Part shown: piece by piece, positions 1 through 8,049 of the stretch | Layout of the letters: every line of letters starts with the position of its first letter | Position numbering within the stretch: position 1 is the first letter of the stretch | NCBI RefSeq assembly: GCF_003289945.1 | Contig: NZ_QMBP01000010.1 | Coordinates: 124,001-188,000 of the forward strand | Length of the DNA: 64,000 nucleotides | Reading direction: 5' to 3' | DNA from: Mesorhizobium hawassense | Lineage (GTDB): Bacteria; Pseudomonadota; Alphaproteobacteria; Rhizobiales; Rhizobiaceae | Position numbers and translations under genes: made by a program | The notes under the pieces: model-generated | Databases searched by the model: none | Seen by the model: only the letters and a program-made list of their open reading frames with translations | Told to the model about the DNA's origin: nothing

Positions 1-57
1 AAACGCGACAATGAAACAATCGACGAAGCCGCGCCGGCCGAACACAATACGGCCTGA
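1..57 (+). CDS. C-terminal tail of a gene cut by the window edge (uncertain)
   Basis: The first reading frame is open from the edge to a TGA at 55-57 and would encode 18 residues ending EHNTA, rich in Glu, Ala and Asn. If real, the gene converges on the CapA-type gene, whose stop lies at 69. No function can be read from so short a tail, and the open stretch is short enough to be chance. Confidence 0.3.
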   Translation, partial: KRDNETIDEAAPAEHNTA

Positions 58-68
58 CGCCGGGCCCG

Positions 69-1322
69 TCAGCCGAATTTTCGGGCAGCGGGCACAGCGA
101 TGCGGCCGCTAGCCGAGGACACTTCGATTTCGACGCCGAACGCCCGCGAGCGGGTCGCGAATCCTTCGAGGATGTCTCGCGCCGCGCTTCCAGTCACGGC
201 AACGGGCACCAGTCTACCGGTCGCTGATCCGAGAGACTGAGGGTCCGCCCCGATCACAACGGGGAGGAGGTCTATTTCTGCGAGGTTTCCGCCCGCATCA
301 TAGCGGCACGCGGCGACGATGCTTTGCCAGACTTCCGGTGGATCCCATTCGGTTTCGTTGGGGTGGACGTGAAAAAGGAAATTTCCGAGGCCGTAGAAGA
401 TCGGCGAGCCGTTGTAGATTTCCACGGCCTGCAGCACCGGAGCGCCGTGGCTGACGAACAGGTCTGCGCCGGCGTCGATGCACATCCGCGCAAAGGTCTG
501 CACCCAGCGCGGAACGTCCTGCCATCCTGGTTCCCAATGATGGTGATGCAGATAGGCGATGACGAAATCGCCTTGTGCCGCCGCGTGCCGGATGGCGGCT
601 AGATGGACACTCGCGCTCCGCTGATCGACTTCGATCAGACGGCCGAAATCGGCGGCTTGCGTGAACACGGTGCCGTAGAAATTGATCTCCTTGCCGGCCG
701 ACACCTCCACCAGGTCTTCCGGTTGCGCATAGTTGGTCAGTTCAAAGAGGGAGCTTTGCAAATGAGTGCCAAGCTTTGCCAGCCTGCGGAAATGTCCGTC
801 TGGCACTCCCATCTTGCGAACGGTGTTCAGACGATTGACGCCAGGCCGAGCCGGCCGGAAGACCGTGCGGTCTTCGGCATACATGTTGGTCGGGCCTGGG
901 CCTGCATCCATCGCAAGAAGCGCGACCTCGGACGCGCCCAGCCGGTGGCGGCCCGGTTTCGCGGCATCCGTCTGGTTGGCCCCGATGCCGGCATGGAGGA
1001 AGCCCCGCGCTTCCACTTCCTCCAGTGTCGAGAGGATACCGCCGGCGCCGAGATCGAAGGCGTGGTTGTTTGCGAGCGCGAGCGCGTTGAAACCGATGGC
1101 CTGCAATGCGTCGAGCACTTCAGCTCTGGAATATCCGAAGTATTTACCCTTGGTCGGCCACCCGCCGTGCTTGCCGAGGATTGTCGACTCGAAGTTGGTG
1201 AAGACGACGTCCCCTTGACGCAGGAAGTCCGCAACCGCGCTGAAGCGTTCGTCTTTGACGTCACGGATGTCGTGCGTGATCAGGGATTGGCCGGTAACGA
1301 CCGCGCAGAACTGGTCTTTCAT
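69..1322 (-). CDS. CapA family protein (poly-gamma-glutamate capsule type, metallophosphatase-like fold)
   Basis: 417 residues from the ATG at 1322, where family similarity begins (MKDQFCAVVTGQSL). An upstream ATG at 1373 would add 17 residues rich in Pro and Arg and is less likely. Family signatures are TGQSL near residue 10, NFE near 43, ANNHAFDLG at 84-92, a four-His run at 259-262, SHGAP at 291-295 and GLGNFLF at 311-317. CapA proteins have a calcineurin-like metallophosphatase fold; some act in poly-glutamate synthesis or export, but many lie far from capsule genes and have no known role. This one is the last gene of the ABC-transporter operon on the same strand, which hints at a peptide or amino-acid polymer substrate. 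No signal peptide or membrane helix is seen. Confidence 0.8.
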   Translation of the reverse strand: MKDQFCAVVTGQSLITHDIRDVKDERFSAVADFLRQGDVVFTNFESTILGKHGGWPTKGKYFGYSRAEVLDALQAIGFNALALANNHAFDLGAGGILSTLEEVEARGFLHAGIGANQTDAAKPGRHRLGASEVALLAMDAGPGPTNMYAEDRTVFRPARPGVNRLNTVRKMGVPDGHFRRLAKLGTHLQSSLFELTNYAQPEDLVEVSAGKEINFYGTVFTQAADFGRLIEVDQRSASVHLAAIRHAAAQGDFVIAYLHHHHWEPGWQDVPRWVQTFARMCIDAGADLFVSHGAPVLQAVEIYNGSPIFYGLGNFLFHVHPNETEWDPPEVWQSIVAACRYDAGGNLAEIDLLPVVIGADPQSLGSATGRLVPVAVTGSAARDILEGFATRSRAFGVEIEVSSASGRIAVPAARKFG

Positions 1323-1397
1323 GGGAATTCGCCTTGAAGGAGGGGAGGGCGCTGGCCTTCCGGCCGGCGCCACATGGATGTCGGAACTGGTGCCCGC

Positions 1398-2246
1398 CTA
1401 TTGCGGGAGGGCCGGTGAGATATCGCTCTTGAACCATTTCAGGCTCAGCGCCTTTATCGTCCCATCCTTGGTGGCGGCGTCGATTGCCGCGTTGAACTTG
1501 GCGAGCAACTCGGCATCGTTCTTGCGCATGCCGGCGCCGACGCCCGGCCCCCAAAGCCCACCCTTCAGTTCGGGGCCGAAAAACGCCGCATCCGAACCGG
1601 AAGGCGTCTCCAGAAAATCCCGCCAGGTGAAATAATCGGCAAGGCCGCCGTCGATGCGACCCGCAGCCAGGTCGAGCTTCATGTTGTCCAGGCTGTCATA
1701 ACTGCGAACGGTCACGACATCGCCCAGGATTTCCTTCACGACCGCTTCCGAATTCGACGAGCGCAAGGCCCCGATCGCCTTGCCGGCGAGTGTCGATCTG
1801 AGGCGTTCGATGGTCGCCTTCTCCTTGTCGCCGATGGTCGAAAGATTGACCTTTTCCTTGGTGTCGCCGGCGTCGAGACCCAGGTTCTTGCGCACCACGA
1901 ACTGGTTGAATCCGGCGGCATAGGGGATCGAGAACGCGATTGACTGCTTGCGTTTCTCTGTAATCGCCATGCCGGACATGATGACGTCGAACTTGCCGAC
2001 AAGCAGTGCCGGGATGATCCCGTCCCAATCCTGCGGGACGAAGGTGCATTTGATCTCGATGCGACGGCACAACTCCTGTCCAACATCGATATCGTAACCG
2101 TAGAGTCGACCGTTCGCGTCGGTGCTGTCCCAGGGCGGCGAAGCGCCTTCGGAGGCGATCGAAATGACGCGCTCGCTTTGTGCGCTCGCCGGGAACGCCG
2201 ACATCAAGGATGCGAAAGAAACAGCAATAGCCAGGGGTATGCGCAT
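1398..2246 (-). CDS. Periplasmic amino-acid-binding protein of an ABC transporter
   Basis: 282 residues. The ATG at 2246 is chosen because it opens a clear signal peptide (MRIPLAIAV..., Ala-rich, predicted cleavage after ASA near residue 22) and follows a GAGGTG ribosome site. The mature protein has the type-3 solute-binding fold: a start like SEGASPPWDS, then GYDIDVGQELCRRI, then DWDGIIPALL and the MSGMAITEKRKQ segment typical of Lys/Arg/Orn/His and glutamine binders. It should deliver a polar amino acid or opine-like ligand to the two permeases upstream. The gap to the adjacent permease gene is about 50 bp. The ligand cannot be read from sequence alone. Confidence 0.88.
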   Translation of the reverse strand: MRIPLAIAVSFASLMSAFPASAQSERVISIASEGASPPWDSTDANGRLYGYDIDVGQELCRRIEIKCTFVPQDWDGIIPALLVGKFDVIMSGMAITEKRKQSIAFSIPYAAGFNQFVVRKNLGLDAGDTKEKVNLSTIGDKEKATIERLRSTLAGKAIGALRSSNSEAVVKEILGDVVTVRSYDSLDNMKLDLAAGRIDGGLADYFTWRDFLETPSGSDAAFFGPELKGGLWGPGVGAGMRKNDAELLAKFNAAIDAATKDGTIKALSLKWFKSDISPALPQ

Positions 2247-2298
2247 GATGCACCTCTTCGTTGGTTTGGCTGGAAAGGGCTGCCGAAAAAACCCGCGG

Positions 2299-3048
2299 TC
2301 AGGCCGGCGGCGTCGTGATCTCGGGGTCAGGCAAGGGCGGACGCCATCGGGCTTTGTGCCGATGCACACGATTGCCGTCGGTCGATAGTCGCCGTTCCAG
2401 CAACTGGATCGCTTTCACAGCGATCGAGGTGAGCGACAGGTAGATCGCTCCGGCCACGATGAAGATCTCGTAGGGTGCGAACGTGGTCGACACCATCTGC
2501 CTCGCCATGCCGGTGATCTCGAGCAGCGTTACGGTGCTCGCCAGGGACGAGCCCTTGATCATCCCCACGACCTCGTTCCCATATGCCGGAAGCGATATCC
2601 TGAAAGCGATCGGGAAGGTGACCAGGCGAGCGATCTGGAAACGTTTCAAGCCGAGAGACGTGGCCGCCTCGGTGACACCCCTGGGGACGGACTGGAGACC
2701 GCGGCACAGGATCTCGGTGGTGTGTGCCGCGCTGTTCAACGAAAATGTCAGCAGTGCGCACCAGAAAGGATCCCGCAGGATCACCCAGAAGATGCTGGCT
2801 CGCACCGCCTCGATCTGAGCGAGGCCGTAATAGAGCAGGAAGAGCTGAACGAGCATCGGCGTGCCCCGTATGACATAGGTGTATGAGAGCACAGCGAGCG
2901 AGAGGCCGGGACGTCCAAACGCGCGGATGAAGGCCAGCGGCACGGAAAGAAGAAATCCGGCCGTCAGCGACAGGACCGTGAGGGTCAATGTGAGACCAAC
3001 GCCCGAAGGCAGGACAACCATTGCGTCAAACATCAGGCCGAGGTTCAT
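2299..3048 (-). CDS. ABC transporter permease, polar amino-acid type (HisM/GlnP family)
   Basis: 249 residues with about five membrane helices. The conserved ATPase-contact loop reads EAATSLGLKRF followed by PAYGN, as in the His/Glu/Gln uptake family. The C-terminal tail, rich in Pro, Arg and His, is cytoplasmic and variable. It begins 13 bp after the stop of the other permease gene, so the two form the usual heterodimeric membrane unit. The partner ATPase is not encoded beside it. Confidence 0.88.
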   Translation of the reverse strand: MNLGLMFDAMVVLPSGVGLTLTLTVLSLTAGFLLSVPLAFIRAFGRPGLSLAVLSYTYVIRGTPMLVQLFLLYYGLAQIEAVRASIFWVILRDPFWCALLTFSLNSAAHTTEILCRGLQSVPRGVTEAATSLGLKRFQIARLVTFPIAFRISLPAYGNEVVGMIKGSSLASTVTLLEITGMARQMVSTTFAPYEIFIVAGAIYLSLTSIAVKAIQLLERRLSTDGNRVHRHKARWRPPLPDPEITTPPA

Positions 3049-3061
3049 GGGTCGCGCCCTC

Positions 3062-3721
3062 CTACCGGCCGAGAGCCGGATAGCGCCGCTCAGCCAGCCG
3101 GATCGACAGCAGCGTGACGGTGGTCAGCGAGAGATAGAGAGCGGAGGCCGCAAGGTAGAAGGTCAACGGTGCGCGCAAGGATCCGGCTCCTACATACGCA
3201 ACGCGCATGATGTCGGTCAGGCCGACGATCGAAACCAGCGCGGTATCCTTGAAGAGTGAAATCCAGAGATTGCCATAGGCCGGCAGCGCTAGCCGCAGCA
3301 TCTGCGGTCCGATGACGAACAGCCAGCGCTGCCAGGCATTCAGCCCAAGCGACTTTGCCGCTTCGGTTTGACCCGATGGCACTGCCGCAATCGCGCCGCG
3401 AAACACTTCGGTGGCATAACCGCTGAAGACGACCGAGAGCGCGACAACCCCTGCGGTGAATGCGTTCACCTCCACATACCGGCCGGCGATCTTGCTGGCG
3501 AGCGTGGTTCCGCCGAAGTAGATGAGCAGGATAATGAGAAGTTCTGGTACACCACGGACGACCGTGGTGTAGGCCGTCACGACACGGTTGAGGCGCGGTT
3601 GTGCGGTGCCCTTCGAAATCGCCAGAAACAACCCAAATGCTGTACCGAGGCAGCCGGTGACAAGGGCCAGGCTTATGGTCACGGTGAGTGCGACAACAAA
3701 CTGAGTAGTAAAACCACCCAT
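3062..3721 (-). CDS. ABC transporter permease, polar amino-acid type (HisQ/GlnP family)
   Basis: 219 residues. The ATG at 3721 is preferred over one at 3772: it follows a GAGGAAA ribosome site at good spacing, and the protein then opens directly into the first membrane helix (GGFTTQFVVALTV). The EAA loop is EAAKSLGLNAWQ, followed by PAYGN. It is the first gene of a minus-strand operon: permease, permease, binding protein, CapA-type protein. The divergent LysR gene and the ATAAC/GTTAT boxes in between suggest LysR control. No ATP-binding gene follows, so the ATPase is either beyond the left edge or shared with another transporter. Confidence 0.88.
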   Translation of the reverse strand: MGGFTTQFVVALTVTISLALVTGCLGTAFGLFLAISKGTAQPRLNRVVTAYTTVVRGVPELLIILLIYFGGTTLASKIAGRYVEVNAFTAGVVALSVVFSGYATEVFRGAIAAVPSGQTEAAKSLGLNAWQRWLFVIGPQMLRLALPAYGNLWISLFKDTALVSIVGLTDIMRVAYVGAGSLRAPLTFYLAASALYLSLTTVTLLSIRLAERRYPALGR

Positions 3722-3786
3722 GGGGCGCTTTCCTCGACTCGCAATACGGCAATATACGACAGCATCTGCCACTCAGACTAGGTCGT

Positions 3787-3913
3787 ATAACCCAAGGTTG
3801 CGAGCTGTTATGTTTGTAATTTGGGGTTAATTTGAGATGTTTGCTAATTCTATCGTCTGAAATCACACACTCAATCTATAATTTTTATTATTTTATCTAT
3901 AACCAAGCGTTAT
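3787..3913. promoter_or_regulatory. Divergent AT-rich control region with two ATAAC/GTTAT dyads (candidate LysR boxes)
   Basis: The gap between the ABC operon and the LysR gene is much more AT-rich than its surroundings. It holds two dyads with the same arms: ATAAC-N15-GTTAT at 3787-3811 and ATAAC-N5-GTTAT at 3899-3913. The second fits the classic LysR-family T-N11-A box (T at 3900, A at 3912). The layout fits a regulator that represses itself and controls the divergent transporter. Binding is inferred. Confidence 0.55.
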
Positions 3914-3991
3914 ATACTGGAGTGGTTCGTTGCTCCCAGGTTGGCGTTATCTGCTTCCCCGGTGGCGTTATCAGGGAAAGGAGCGCAGGGA

Positions 3992-4909
3992 ATGGAGTTG
4001 CCGCAGAGCGACCTCAAGCTCCGTCAACTGAAGGTCTTCCGAGAAGTGTTGCGCGCCGGTTCGGCAAGGCGAGCGGCGGTAGCGCTCGGGATAAGCCAGC
4101 CGGCCGTCAGTCAACACGTGAAGCTACTGGAGGCTACGCTCGGCATCACACTCTTCAAGAGATCAGCCAACCGCATCGTCCCCTTGCAGGAGGCCTGGGA
4201 ACTCCTGCGAAACGTCGAGTTAGCCTTGACCTCCCTGGATCGGCTGGGGGCGTCCATCTTCGCAATGAAGAACGAGGAAAAGCAGAGGATTGCAATTGCC
4301 GCCCCCTCCGTTTTCGGTTTCGTGACCTTGCCCAAGGTCGTGGCTATGATCCACTCAAAGGCCGCTTCGAATGTCCGGTCGATTTCTGGAAGCTACGAGC
4401 AGATCGGAGAGCACATCCTTGCCGGGCGGGCGGATCTTGGGATCTCGAGATTGCCGTTGGACCCAACTCTGTTTGAATGGGCGCCACTCGGGTCAGCGCG
4501 CAACGTATGCATCTTTCATCCTGACCACCGCTTTTCAAAACATACCTGTATCGAGGCTTACGACCTGGCAGGCGAAACGATCGTCGATATCGATCCCCAG
4601 TTCGCCGCCCACCAGATGAACTTCAATGCCTTGCGCTTCGCCGGCGTCGAGCCAGACATACTGGTGGAATTCGATTGCAACGGTCACGAGGCCGGATACG
4701 TTTCGGCTGGCCTAGGCATTTCGATAACCAATGAGATCATCGCGCGTGAATACGCAGCATTTCACCTGGGAATAAAGCCAGTAGAGCCATCTGCGCTCTA
4801 TCACTACGTTGCGATTTGGCAGAAGGGCAGGACCTTTTCCAACGCACTGAATGTGTCGCTCGAGGCGATCATCGACGCGTTTTCCCAGATGCCGCCTGCG
4901 AGAGGGTGA
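3992..4909 (+). CDS. LysR-family transcriptional regulator
   Basis: 305 residues from the ATG at 3992, which follows an AAAGGAG ribosome site. A further upstream ATG at 3941 would add 17 residues unlike the family. The N-terminal winged helix spans about residues 8-68 (LRQLKVFREV, then a recognition helix with SQPAVSQHVKLLE). A periplasmic-binding-like effector domain follows (IAAPSVFGF..., GLGISITNEII). It is divergent from the amino-acid transporter operon and most likely controls it in response to the transported compound. It resembles regulators of opine or amino-acid uptake, but the effector is unknown. Confidence 0.88.
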   Translation: MELPQSDLKLRQLKVFREVLRAGSARRAAVALGISQPAVSQHVKLLEATLGITLFKRSANRIVPLQEAWELLRNVELALTSLDRLGASIFAMKNEEKQRIAIAAPSVFGFVTLPKVVAMIHSKAASNVRSISGSYEQIGEHILAGRADLGISRLPLDPTLFEWAPLGSARNVCIFHPDHRFSKHTCIEAYDLAGETIVDIDPQFAAHQMNFNALRFAGVEPDILVEFDCNGHEAGYVSAGLGISITNEIIAREYAAFHLGIKPVEPSALYHYVAIWQKGRTFSNALNVSLEAIIDAFSQMPPARG

Positions 4910-4990
4910 TCATCCCTTGAGGGATGGTGTCCTCGACAGCGGCTGCCTTTGAATGAGGGGTAAGAATTCCCCCCTATCAGAAAACGATCA

Positions 4991-5023
4991 GCCCGCGCTT
5001 CTGCTACAGAGCGCGGGCCTTTT
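4991..5023 (+). terminator. Rho-independent terminator after the LysR gene
   Basis: A 9-bp GC-rich stem (GCCCGCGCT at 4991-4999 with AGCGCGGGC at 5010-5018) encloses a 10-nt loop and is followed by CCTTTT. It lies between the LysR gene and the convergent MucR-like gene. Confidence 0.75.
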
Positions 5024-5042
5024 GAGCAAAATTGCCCCGATG

Positions 5043-5513
5043 TCAGTTCGTCTTGATGCCGATCTTGCGGCGCTTCGCTGGCGCCGCTTCAGGCTCAGGC
5101 GCTACGGCCTTCCGTCCCAGGCCGATCGCCTTCGCCATCGTCGATCGCACCGCAGCGTAGTTCGGCGCAACCATCGGATAGTCGGAAGGCAGGCCCCATT
5201 TCGCACGGTAGGCATCCGGGGACAGGTCGTAGCGAGTGCCTAAGTGCCGTTTGAGCGATTTGAACTTTTTGCCGTCTTCCAGGCAGATGATGAAGTCGGG
5301 CGTTACCGATTTCTTGATCGGGACAGCGGGTGTAGGCTTCTCTTCCGCTTTGGGTGCCGGTGCTCCCTGCAGCTTGCGGATCGCTCCGTAGGTATCGGAA
5401 ATTATGCGAGCGAGTTCCGCAACTGGGACCGGGTTATTGCGGACATACGCGGAAACAATGTCGGCGGTCACCTGGAGTAATTCCGCGTCGGACTCGATCA
5501 GATCTTCAGGCAT
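5043..5513 (-). CDS. MucR/Ros-family transcriptional regulator with an incomplete zinc site
   Basis: 156 residues. The N-terminal helix DLIESDAELLQVTADIV and the C-terminal block running from the finger through YRAKWGLPSDYPMVAPNYA to GLGR are characteristic of MucR/Ros proteins, which act as global or exopolysaccharide/nodulation regulators in rhizobia. The finger normally reads C-x2-C-x9-H-x3-H. Here the positions are Cys77, Asp80, His90 and Arg94, so two of four ligands are replaced. Zinc-free Ros homologues are known from Mesorhizobium, so the fold may still be stable and bind DNA. The tail is rich in Lys and Arg. The gene lies in an accessory-looking stretch and is probably an extra paralogue rather than the core mucR. 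Confidence 0.9.
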   Translation of the reverse strand: MPEDLIESDAELLQVTADIVSAYVRNNPVPVAELARIISDTYGAIRKLQGAPAPKAEEKPTPAVPIKKSVTPDFIICLEDGKKFKSLKRHLGTRYDLSPDAYRAKWGLPSDYPMVAPNYAAVRSTMAKAIGLGRKAVAPEPEAAPAKRRKIGIKTN

Positions 5514-6136
5514 TTGGCCAACCCTTCATTTGCTGTTCAGTCGCCGCAGCCCCGATCTACGTCAGCAGCCTCGGTACAGCAAAGCGCACCTGGTGCACAA
5601 GACAAGAAGTTACAATGATGAAGGGGGCGGGGCATGGGTCACGAAACTCTGCATGAGCCAGTTCGGGCGCGGCACCGCCCAGCAATGAAAGGGCAAGCGC
5701 AATTGGACAGGAGGGCGGATGCTGGCGGACCGGGACGTCCATGATTGGACACTCTCTTTTCCTTCCTGAGGTCAACGAGAGCAACCGGTCAGACGGGCAG
5801 ATTTCCGAATAGCACGCCACGCTATCCGTTTCTGCGACGGACCGCTTTAAGTGCTTCTGTCATCTCCCGACTGAATACATGTTGCTAGGTATGGAGAAAA
5901 ATCGCGATCTCGGTTGGCTCAAAGGAGGCCACGCATCCAGCGGAAAGCTGTCCGCGTATTTTGCAACTTCATCGCCATTCTCGAGCCGTACCGAGCACTT
6001 CGCGCAATGGTAGTGAAAATCCACAATCAGGCCTTGCATCGGCCGCCTGATAGGGCGATTCTTCGTCTCGCAAGCGCTCTCGCGCGCCAAGCCGCCCGCG
6101 AGGATCACGCGCGTCAACAGGCCGAGAAAGCACATC
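5514..6136. other. Gene-poor stretch between the MucR-like gene and the recombinase
   Basis: Several overlapping open frames occur here and none resembles a known family. Two minus-strand frames are the best candidates. One within 5557-5742 begins MDVPVRQHPPSC with a hydrophobic Ala/Leu run. The other within 5860-6138 contains HYHCAKC, an isolated metal-binding-like pair. Neither has a convincing ribosome site or domain. GC content is lower than in the core to the right, and the stretch may hold decayed mobile-element genes. Confidence 0.4.
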
Positions 6137-7765
6137 ATGAATCGAGCCGTGATCTACGCACGCTTTTCAACCGATCTTCAGAATGAGCGGTCGATAGACG
6201 ATCAAGTCGCGTTATGCCGAACGTACGCTGAACGTGAGGGGCTGAACGTTGTCGCAACATTTGACGATCGAGCTCGCTCCGGCGGTTCGGTGTTGGGACG
6301 CGATGGTTTGCTCCACCTCATGGACCAAGCCCGTGAGCACGAATTTGATGTGCTCGTCGTGGAGGCACTCGATCGGCTCTCTCGCGACATGGAAGACCTT
6401 GCAGGCATTCACAAGCGGCTTTCATTTCTGGGCATCGAAATCCGTGCCGTTCACGAGGGTGTGGTCAATACGGTCTTGGTCGGGCTTCGTGGCCTTGTCG
6501 GCCAACTCTACCGTGAGGACGTTGCTCACAAAGTCCGCCGAGGCCAAGCAGGGCGGATCAAAAATGGCCTTCACGCCGGGGGATTGACTTACGGTTACGC
6601 TTACGTGTTGGGCGATCCTGGGAAGCGCATGATCGTAGAAGAGGAAGCGCGTATAGTGCGTCGCATCTTTGGCGAGTATGTCGAGGGTCAGACGCCACGC
6701 GATATCGCCCACAAACTCAACAAAGATGGCGTGCCGCCTCCTCGCGGTCGAACCTGGAACGCCTCAACTATCAATGGCAATGTGCAAAGAGGTACCGGGC
6801 TGCTTCAGAATGAACTGTATGCCGGTCGCTTGATCTGGAACAGGGTCCGAATGGTCAAGGATCCTGATACTGGGAAGCGTGTCTCGCGTCCAAATGCCAA
6901 GGGCGAGTGGCAAACCGTCGAAGTTCCCGATCTTGCCATTGTTTCGGCTGAGTTGTTCGATGCGGTACGAGCAAGGAAGAAGGCGCGGGCAATCACCCAT
7001 CCAAGCCATCAGCGCCGACCGCAGCACTTGCTGACGGGACTCCTTAAGTGTGGTGCTTGTGGAGCGGGTATGTCGTCAAAGGGTATCGACAAGACCAAGC
7101 GTGTTCGCATCCGCTGTTCCGCCGCCACGGAAAGCGGAATTTGCGCTGATCCAAAGACGTTCTATCTGGATACCGTCGAGACTGCGGTCCTGACCGGCCT
7201 CGCCGCCGAGTTGCGCCACCCTGAGGTAATTGCCCATTACGTCCAGACCTATCAAGAGGAACGAAGGCGCCTGGCAGCCGATACCGATGCACGGCGTGCT
7301 CGCCTGGAGCGACGGCTCGGAGAACTGTCGCGCGAGATCGACCGGCTGGTCACCGCCATCGCCAAGGGCCATGGCGATCCAGCAATCTTGGGACCGCAAT
7401 CAACAACGCTGAATGAAGAGCGGAAAGCGATTGTGACGGAACTGAATCAGGTGCCCGCGGCGGCCAGCGTGATCGCACTGCATCCTGCGTTGTTGGCACG
7501 CTACGAAGAACAATTGAATCAACTGCGGGCCGGACTTGCTAAAGGCCTTATGGCCGGCGATTCCGAATCCGCGGAAGCGATGCGGGACTTGATCGAAACC
7601 GTGACCGTTTTTCGAGATCCATCAAGGCTCGGCGGAGTCGAAGTAGAAATCGCCGGACGTCTGACGGCACTCCTAGGGGAGAAAGCCTTCCCCAACGGCG
7701 TCAGAGCGTCGGGGGGTATGGTGGTAGCGGGAGAGGGACTTGAACCCCCGACCCCAGGATTATGA
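6137..7765 (+). CDS. Large serine recombinase (site-specific integrase)
   Basis: 542 residues in three parts. A resolvase-type catalytic domain covers residues 3-145 (YARFS with nucleophile Ser11; the DRLSRD helix near 79-84). A recombinase domain follows (GGLTYGYAY at 148-156, IVRRIF, TPRDIAHKLNKDGVPPPRG). A zinc ribbon has Cys305, Cys308, Cys327 and Cys336, and a coiled coil lies near 370-400. Such enzymes integrate and excise phages or genomic islands. The last eleven residues (GEGLEPPTPGL) are read from the tRNA-Met gene on the other strand, so the reading frame overlaps the tRNA 3' half. The 5' end follows a GAGAAAG ribosome site. All expected catalytic and zinc residues seem present, so it may be active. 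Confidence 0.92.
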   Translation: MNRAVIYARFSTDLQNERSIDDQVALCRTYAEREGLNVVATFDDRARSGGSVLGRDGLLHLMDQAREHEFDVLVVEALDRLSRDMEDLAGIHKRLSFLGIEIRAVHEGVVNTVLVGLRGLVGQLYREDVAHKVRRGQAGRIKNGLHAGGLTYGYAYVLGDPGKRMIVEEEARIVRRIFGEYVEGQTPRDIAHKLNKDGVPPPRGRTWNASTINGNVQRGTGLLQNELYAGRLIWNRVRMVKDPDTGKRVSRPNAKGEWQTVEVPDLAIVSAELFDAVRARKKARAITHPSHQRRPQHLLTGLLKCGACGAGMSSKGIDKTKRVRIRCSAATESGICADPKTFYLDTVETAVLTGLAAELRHPEVIAHYVQTYQEERRRLAADTDARRARLERRLGELSREIDRLVTAIAKGHGDPAILGPQSTTLNEERKAIVTELNQVPAAASVIALHPALLARYEEQLNQLRAGLAKGLMAGDSESAEAMRDLIETVTVFRDPSRLGGVEVEIAGRLTALLGEKAFPNGVRASGGMVVAGEGLEPPTPGL

Positions 7766-7798
7766 TTCCCGTGCTCTAACCAACTGAGCTACCCCGCC
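7722..7798 (-). tRNA. tRNA-Met (anticodon CAT)
   Basis: A 77-nt cloverleaf with encoded CCA reads from 7798 to 7722. The acceptor strand begins GGCGGGG, the D-arm has GCTCAGTTGGTTAGAGC, the anticodon loop is ATCATAA between CGGGA and TCCTG, and the T-loop is TTCAAGT. CAT anticodons also occur in initiator and lysidine-modified Ile tRNAs. The overall sequence fits elongator Met best, but Ile2 is not excluded. Confidence 0.9.
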
Positions 7799-8049
7799 AG
7801 GGCGGCAAATGGCCTGAAAACCATCCTCAATGGACGGGTATTTCAAGGCGTTCGCCAAGGTCGCGCGGATATAAGGTTGGCAGGGTGAGCCTGTCAAGCT
7901 TGGAAGCGGCCGACATGTCGGGATAATCCGCCAGCATAATTATCATCCCAGAAAAGCTTTGCCGGGCAGACACTCTGCTCATCTGCCGGGGTTGAGTTCG
8001 GCGGGGCACGTCGCTATGTCTCGGCCATGAAATTCTAGAGTTTGAGCGA

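Noticed and set aside
5860..6138. Minus-strand frame containing HYHCAKC, considered as a small zinc protein
   Set aside because: Only one potential metal pair, no ribosome site and no known family. Kept only as a note in the gap entry.
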